Origin: Aurantimonas sp036252795
GTDB taxonomy: Bacteria > Pseudomonadota > Alphaproteobacteria > Rhizobiales > Rhizobiaceae
DNA: 64,000 nt
Direction of reading: 5' to 3'
Assembly: GCA_036252795.1 (NCBI GenBank)
Contig: DASYHY010000061.1
Coordinates: forward strand, 1-64,000
Positions within the stretch are counted from its first letter, which is position 1. Every line of letters starts with the position of its first letter. Below are positions 60,513-64,000 of the stretch, piece by piece. The position numbers were made by a program, and so were the translations under genes. Under the pieces are notes generated by a model. That model saw nothing but the letters and a program-made list of their open reading frames with translations, was not told the DNA's origin and ran no database searches.

Positions 60513-61333
60513 TGCGCTTCCTGTTTCTGGGCGACATGGTCGGCCGCACCGGCCGTACCGCCGTCTACGAGAAGCTTCCCGGCCTGATCGCGGACTGGCG
60601 CCTCGACTTCGTCGTGGTGAACGGCGAGAACGCGGCGGGCGGCTTCGGCATCACCGAAGACATCTTTAACGCCACGCTCGCCGCCGGCGCCGACGTCGTG
60701 ACCACTGGCAACCACGTCTGGGACCAGCGCGAGGCGTTGAGCTTCGCGCCGCGCGAGCCGCGATTCCTGCGCCCTGCCAATTATCCTAAAGGCGCGCCCG
60801 GCAGCGGATCCGGCCTCTTCGAGGCGAAGAACGGGGCGCGGGTGCTGGTCGCCAACATAATGGGCCGGGTGTTCATGTCGCCGGATCTCGACGATCCGTT
60901 CGCCGCGGCCGAGCATCTCGTCTCGACCTGTCCGCTGGGCGAGCAGGCGGACGCGATCGTCTTCGACTTCCACGCCGAGGCGACCAGCGAGAAGCAGTGC
61001 TTCGGGCATTTCCTGGACGGCCGTGTCAGCGTGGTGGTCGGCACTCACACCCACGTGCCGACCGCCGACCACCAGATCCTCGTCGGCGGTACCGCCTACC
61101 AGTCGGATGCCGGCATGTGCGGCGACTACGATTCCTCGCTCGGCATGGAGAAGGAGGAGCCGATCAACCGCTTCGTCACCAAGCTGCCGCGCGGCCGCTA
61201 CGAGGCGGCGCAGGGACCGGCGACACTCTGCGGCCTGGCCGTCGAGATTTCCGACCGCACGGGGTTGGCGGAGAAGGTCTCGCCCGTCCGCATCGGCCCG
61301 CGGCTGGCGGCGGCCATGCCGGACTTCTGGTAG
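60512..61333 (+). CDS. YmdB-type metallophosphoesterase (TIGR00282 family)
   Basis: The 273-residue protein matches the YmdB family of metallophosphodiesterases that hydrolyse 2',3'-cyclic nucleotides in vitro. Metal ligands are in FLFLGDMVGRTGRTAV, VVNGENAAGGFGIT, TTGNHVWDQREAL, DFHAEATSEKQ and GTHTHVPTAD. It is coupled to the GST gene (TGATG). In other bacteria it affects biofilm and motility; role here unknown. Confidence 0.92.
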   Translation: MRFLFLGDMVGRTGRTAVYEKLPGLIADWRLDFVVVNGENAAGGFGITEDIFNATLAAGADVVTTGNHVWDQREALSFAPREPRFLRPANYPKGAPGSGSGLFEAKNGARVLVANIMGRVFMSPDLDDPFAAAEHLVSTCPLGEQADAIVFDFHAEATSEKQCFGHFLDGRVSVVVGTHTHVPTADHQILVGGTAYQSDAGMCGDYDSSLGMEKEEPINRFVTKLPRGRYEAAQGPATLCGLAVEISDRTGLAEKVSPVRIGPRLAAAMPDFW

Positions 61334-61380
61334 TGGTCTCCTATCCAGACTAATTGGAATGGAAGGCACGCTTTCGTCGT

Positions 61381-61824
61381 TCAGGGCATCCCGGCAAGGT
61401 TGTAGACCGGCACCCCGAGGGGGTCGAAGTGCCGCACATTCTCGGTCAGGATGGCTAGATCGTGGGCCCGGGCCGTGCCTGCGATGGCCACGTCACAAAA
61501 GCCGGGGTGTCGACCCACTGCGGTTGCGGCGTCGGAAATTTCTCCCGCGGCTTCGGCAGCCTCCACCCCGAACGGGAGCACTCGATCTCCGTAGGCGGCT
61601 CGGAAACCCAGCATCCATTCTTCGATTGCATCGGCTTTCGCCGTCGAGTGGTTGCGGCGCAACTTGCAGATGCCTTGTCGGATCTCGGCGAGCGTGATCG
61701 TCGAGAGATATAGCTGGGATACGTGGGCGCGGAGTTTGTCGGCCGCGCCATCGGGTAGGTCTGGTCTTCTCCCCGGAGAGAGAAGAGAGAGCGTCGAGGT
61801 GTCGATCAGAAAGCCGCTCGTCAC
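61381..61824 (-). CDS. vapC: VapC/FitB-type PIN-domain toxin
   Basis: The 147-residue protein is a PIN-domain ribonuclease: GFLIDTSTLSLL (Asp8), TLAEIRQG (Glu47), FCDVAIAGTARAHDLAILTENVRHFD (Asp111 and the TEN block). All acidic active-site residues are intact. It overlaps the upstream Phd-type antitoxin by four bases (ATGA), a standard antitoxin-toxin order, and points towards the YmdB-like gene. Confidence 0.92.
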   Translation of the reverse strand: MTSGFLIDTSTLSLLSPGRRPDLPDGAADKLRAHVSQLYLSTITLAEIRQGICKLRRNHSTAKADAIEEWMLGFRAAYGDRVLPFGVEAAEAAGEISDAATAVGRHPGFCDVAIAGTARAHDLAILTENVRHFDPLGVPVYNLAGMP

Positions 61825-62237
61825 AGGTCAATTGACCGCATGGGCGTCTGATCACGATCAAACTCGTCTCCCCCGGGGAAAGCCATCAGGAACTCCGCAA
61901 AATCGGTTTTGCCGGGGTAAATGCGCCGCGCTACATCCACCGGGACCATGACCGCGGCAGGTCGGCCGTGTTTGGTGATTGTCGTAGGCTCGCCTCTTTC
62001 AGCGGCCTCGACCAACGCTGAGAAGCTCGCTTTCGCGTTCCTTACCTGGACGGTCTGCATCCCGGGGCCGCGGCGGGTGGAAGGCATGGGCTTGCCCTTG
62101 TATCCGGTCAACTCCATTCCAGCCTTGCCACCACGGGGGCCGACCATATCGTACGGGCCTCTTCCTGACTTGGAACCTTTGCCCAACCGCAAAGGTGCAT
62201 CCTGTCCCGGCCCTGAAGGGGGCGCCTTTTTTGCCAT
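61821..62237 (-). CDS. Phd/YefM-type antitoxin with an unusual N-terminal extension
   Basis: The last 79 residues (from Met60: MQTVQVRNAKASFSALVEAA, then TITKHGRPAAVMVPVD) are a complete Phd/YefM antitoxin. The first 59 residues are basic and Gly/Pro-rich (GPYDMVGPRGGKAGMELTGY, KGKPMP) and recall small YjzC-like proteins with a GPRGGKxG motif. AAGGAG lies eight bases before the ATG at 62237, while Met60 has no ribosome-binding site, so the extended form should be the main product. Fusion of two small genes is the likely origin. Confidence 0.8.
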   Translation of the reverse strand: MAKKAPPSGPGQDAPLRLGKGSKSGRGPYDMVGPRGGKAGMELTGYKGKPMPSTRRGPGMQTVQVRNAKASFSALVEAAERGEPTTITKHGRPAAVMVPVDVARRIYPGKTDFAEFLMAFPGGDEFDRDQTPMRSIDL

Positions 62238-62249
62238 GGGTAAAACTCC

Positions 62250-62297
62250 TTATGACCACATGTAGTCATAATATATGGGCCCCTGTACTGCCTGCAA
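62250..62297 (-). promoter_or_regulatory. promoter and palindromic operator of the Phd-VapC module
   Basis: On the minus strand TTGCAG (62292-62297) and TATATT (62270-62275) are 16 bases apart. A near-perfect palindrome, TTATGACcACATGTaGTCATAA (62250-62271), overlaps the start site and abuts the ribosome-binding site. This is the place for antitoxin autorepression. Confidence 0.6.
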
Positions 62298-62695
62298 GAA
62301 AAAAGGTGCCAGGCTAGAGCCGCCCCTCGATCACTTGCTACCTGATCCGATCAGGGGGCCGCATGTGCGAAACGCTTCAGCGTCAGGACATCCGAGACGC
62401 GGCCCTGACTAAGATGCAGCAAGGCCTGCGATCTCGTGCTGCGCCAGATCGGTACCCCGGTGAAGGATCTTGAGCTGGCGAGCTACTGCCTCGGTGAGGG
62501 GCTCGCTGACGCGGCGCTCCATCTAGCGGCCCGATCCGTTTCCTGTCGGGTCGACGAGCTTGTCTCCCTGCTTGGGAGCCGAAGTCGGAGCAGGAGGGGT
62601 TACCCCTTACTCCGGTTATCCCGGACCCGAGGTTGCCCCATCGGGGGCGTATGAAGCCATACTGGCCAGACTTAAGGATGGCCTGCCGAGGCCGA
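62298..62695. other. region without recognisable genes
   Basis: Between the toxin-antitoxin promoter and the MBL-fold gene I see no protein family, tRNA or clear terminator. The short ORF at 62436-62654 (72 residues) has no convincing similarity or ribosome-binding site. The stretch may be decayed sequence beside an acquired module. Confidence 0.4.
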
Positions 62696-63502
62696 TTAGA
62701 CGCCTCTCAGCACGATCACCGTCGGCGTGCGCGGCAAGGTCCTGACCGAGACGGTCAGGCTCGGCTCGTCTCGCATGTCCACGGCAAAGTCCGGCAGCTT
62801 GGCGAGAAACCGCTCGATCGGGCCGCTGAACCGGTGCATCGGCAGGACGATTGACGAGCGCAGCCTCTCGGTGATCTCGCCGATGCCTTCCTGGCTCATC
62901 GTCATGCCGCCGTCGACCGGCACCATGACGACGTCGAGCCGCCCGATCTGCGCGTAGTCGGAATCGGTCAGCGTGTGGTGCAGATGGCCGAGATGGCCGA
63001 TGCACAGGCCCGCGACCTCGAAGATGAAGATCGAGTTGCCGTCCGCCTCCATGCCGCCGTAGCTGCGGATGTCCGTCGGCACGTTACGCACATACATGTC
63101 GTCGACGGTGAGCGCGTGGCGCGCCGCGCCTCCCTCAGGGTTCCAGCCCCGCAGCACATGCGCGATGGCCGGGTCCGGGAAAGGCGTGTTGTGCGACGAA
63201 TGCGCCTTGTTCATCGTCACGATGTCCGGGAGATCCGCGCCGCCATAGCCGGCGAAGTCCGTTGCGACGACAACCCCGCCGGGGCTTTCGATCCGGTAGG
63301 TAGCGTGGGTGACGTAGGTGATGGTCACCTCTTCCGCCATCTGGGCGAGCCGCGTCGGCTCGTCCCGCGCCATCGAAACGAAGGTTGCGCGCGGCAGCGT
63401 CTCGGCGACGGCGTGGCAGGTGCTGGGCACCATCTGGGCAAGGGCCGCGTCCGGCGCGAAGGCGAAGCCGGCGAGCAGCGCGGCGCAGGCGAGACGTCTC
63501 AT
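62696..63502 (-). CDS. exported MBL-fold metallohydrolase
   Basis: The 268-residue precursor has a signal peptide (ALLAGFAFAPDAALAQ). The mature domain is a divergent metallo-beta-lactamase fold of the UlaG-like type: VTYVTHATYRIESPGGVVVATDF, MNKAHSSHNTPFPD, GLCIGHLGHLHHTL and VVMVPVDGGMTM, which hold the His/Asp metal ligands. The usual HxHxDH is replaced by a shorter AHSSHN, as in UlaG-like members. Substrate unknown. ATG at 63502 chosen over a TTG at 63508. A TPR gene lies upstream on the same strand. Confidence 0.82.
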   Translation of the reverse strand: MRRLACAALLAGFAFAPDAALAQMVPSTCHAVAETLPRATFVSMARDEPTRLAQMAEEVTITYVTHATYRIESPGGVVVATDFAGYGGADLPDIVTMNKAHSSHNTPFPDPAIAHVLRGWNPEGGAARHALTVDDMYVRNVPTDIRSYGGMEADGNSIFIFEVAGLCIGHLGHLHHTLTDSDYAQIGRLDVVMVPVDGGMTMSQEGIGEITERLRSSIVLPMHRFSGPIERFLAKLPDFAVDMRDEPSLTVSVRTLPRTPTVIVLRGV

Positions 63503-63535
63503 CGGCAAACTCCCGAAGTAGCGAGGGCAGGGGCG

Positions 63536-64000
63536 TCAGAGGTCGATGCCCGCCGGGGCCGGTACGGCCGGCGCCACGGGCGCGATCATTCCACGCTCCT
63601 TGAGAAAGGGATGGATCGCGACAGCCGCGCGAAGCTGGCTCTGGGCGAGGCCGAAGCGGCCCTGGCGCATCAGGATGATGGCGCGGCCGGACATCGCCGC
63701 GAAATGCTTCGGCTCCAGCGCGATCGCCTGGTCGACATCGGCGAGCGCCCCGTCGAGATCGTCCTGCAGGAAGCGCACGAAGCCGCGCTGGTTCCAGGCC
63801 TCGGCATAGTCGGGCGCGGCTGCGATGGCCTGGTCCAGAAGGCTGTGGGCTCCGGCGAAGTCGTAGCTCTGCCGCCGTTCCATCGCGCGTTCGAGAAGTT
63901 GGCGGGTGGCAAGGTCCGGGGCCGCCGCCATCCAGTGATGCCAGATGGCGGATTCGGCGGCGCGGCCCTCCGCCTCATCGGCGGCGTTCTTCAGCGCGGC
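63536..64000 (-). CDS. tetratricopeptide-repeat protein, N-terminus outside the window
   Basis: The frame is open to the right edge, so the start is not visible. The visible 154 residues hold TPR repeats (GAHSLLDQAIAAAPDYAEAWNQR, ALADVDQAIALEPKHFAAMSG, LAQSQLRAAVAIHP). The order and wording match the C-terminal part of the TPR protein at 15257-16000, including the helix LKNAADEAEGRAAESAIWHHW facing LRKEPSADKARLIASRIERHW there. They are paralogues. It lies 33 bases upstream of the MBL-fold gene and may be co-transcribed. Confidence 0.8.
   Translation of the reverse strand, partial: AALKNAADEAEGRAAESAIWHHWMAAAPDLATRQLLERAMERRQSYDFAGAHSLLDQAIAAAPDYAEAWNQRGFVRFLQDDLDGALADVDQAIALEPKHFAAMSGRAIILMRQGRFGLAQSQLRAAVAIHPFLKERGMIAPVAPAVPAPAGIDL

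Noticed and set aside
62436..62654. A 72-codon ORF in the gene-poor stretch
   Set aside because: No ribosome-binding site, no recognisable domain, and biased composition at its end.
1..64000. CRISPR arrays, tRNA genes, rRNA genes and insertion sequences
   Set aside because: I looked for regularly spaced repeats, tRNA T-arm signatures, rRNA and transposase motifs on both strands and saw none.

Overview
The window is about 64 kb of GC-rich chromosome, almost fully coding on both strands. Gene content points to an alphaproteobacterium of the order Hyphomicrobiales (Rhizobiales). It has a MucR/Ros zinc-finger regulator, GcrA, GapR (DUF2312), RcdA (DUF1465), a DUF1013/TrcR-type regulator, an Omp10-like lipoprotein, homospermidine synthase, a SAM-II riboswitch before metZ, a 6S RNA beside fthC, and the order phoR-pstSCAB-phoU-phoB. 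The genus cannot be fixed from sequence alone. Nearly everything looks like core chromosome; there is no prophage, insertion sequence or CRISPR array.

Layout. 1-9 kb: an SPFH protein cut by the window edge, ferrochelatase, the Omp10-like lipoprotein, an NTF2-fold protein, homospermidine synthase, an Rsm22-like methyltransferase, oligoendopeptidase F and a sigma-54 response regulator. 9-19 kb: a DUF882 envelope protein, mucR behind a long leader, gapR, DUF1244, DUF1036, pyk, a TPR protein, rpmJ, purEK and two DUF465/YdcH genes. 18.5-28.5 kb: an acyl-CoA synthetase, a degenerate ThiE-like gene with a Sel1-repeat gene, efp, an inositol monophosphatase, a MotA-like/OmpA-like pair, and a periplasmic sugar dehydrogenase with its cytochrome c. 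28.5-40.5 kb: an ABC exporter, rpmE, a TRAP transporter operon carrying an atypical amidase, rcdA, a candidate small RNA, a quinone oxidoreductase, the DUF1013 regulator and two SDR enzymes. 40.7-50.4 kb: a single-pass membrane protein, the complete phosphate uptake and signalling locus, and gcrA. 50.7-61.3 kb: argD-argF-hslO, a ParDE module with a broken toxin, apaG, metZ, dcd, 6S RNA-fthC, a CAP lipoprotein, a GST and a YmdB-like phosphoesterase. 61.3-64 kb: a VapC/Phd-type module with an extended antitoxin, a metallo-beta-lactamase-fold protein and a second TPR protein cut by the edge.

How the parts fit. Two perfect TTAA-N7-TTAA sites, the CtrA consensus, lie before the DUF882 gene and before the MotA/OmpA-like pair, and a TTAACCAT site lies before rcdA. 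The likely gcrA promoter has a GANTC methylation site between its -35 and -10 boxes. With mucR, gapR, rcdA and gcrA all present, much of the window bears on the alphaproteobacterial cell-cycle circuit and on envelope proteins it may time. The pst operon carries a clear PHO box before pstS, and metZ carries promoter, SAM-II aptamer and terminator in tandem. Hairpins recur between the first gene and its partners in three exported-protein operons (pstS/pstC, dctP/dctQ, dehydrogenase/cytochrome). The least explained items are the MotA/OmpA-like pair, the candidate sRNA next to rcdA, the extended Phd antitoxin and the amidase that has lost its catalytic lysine.
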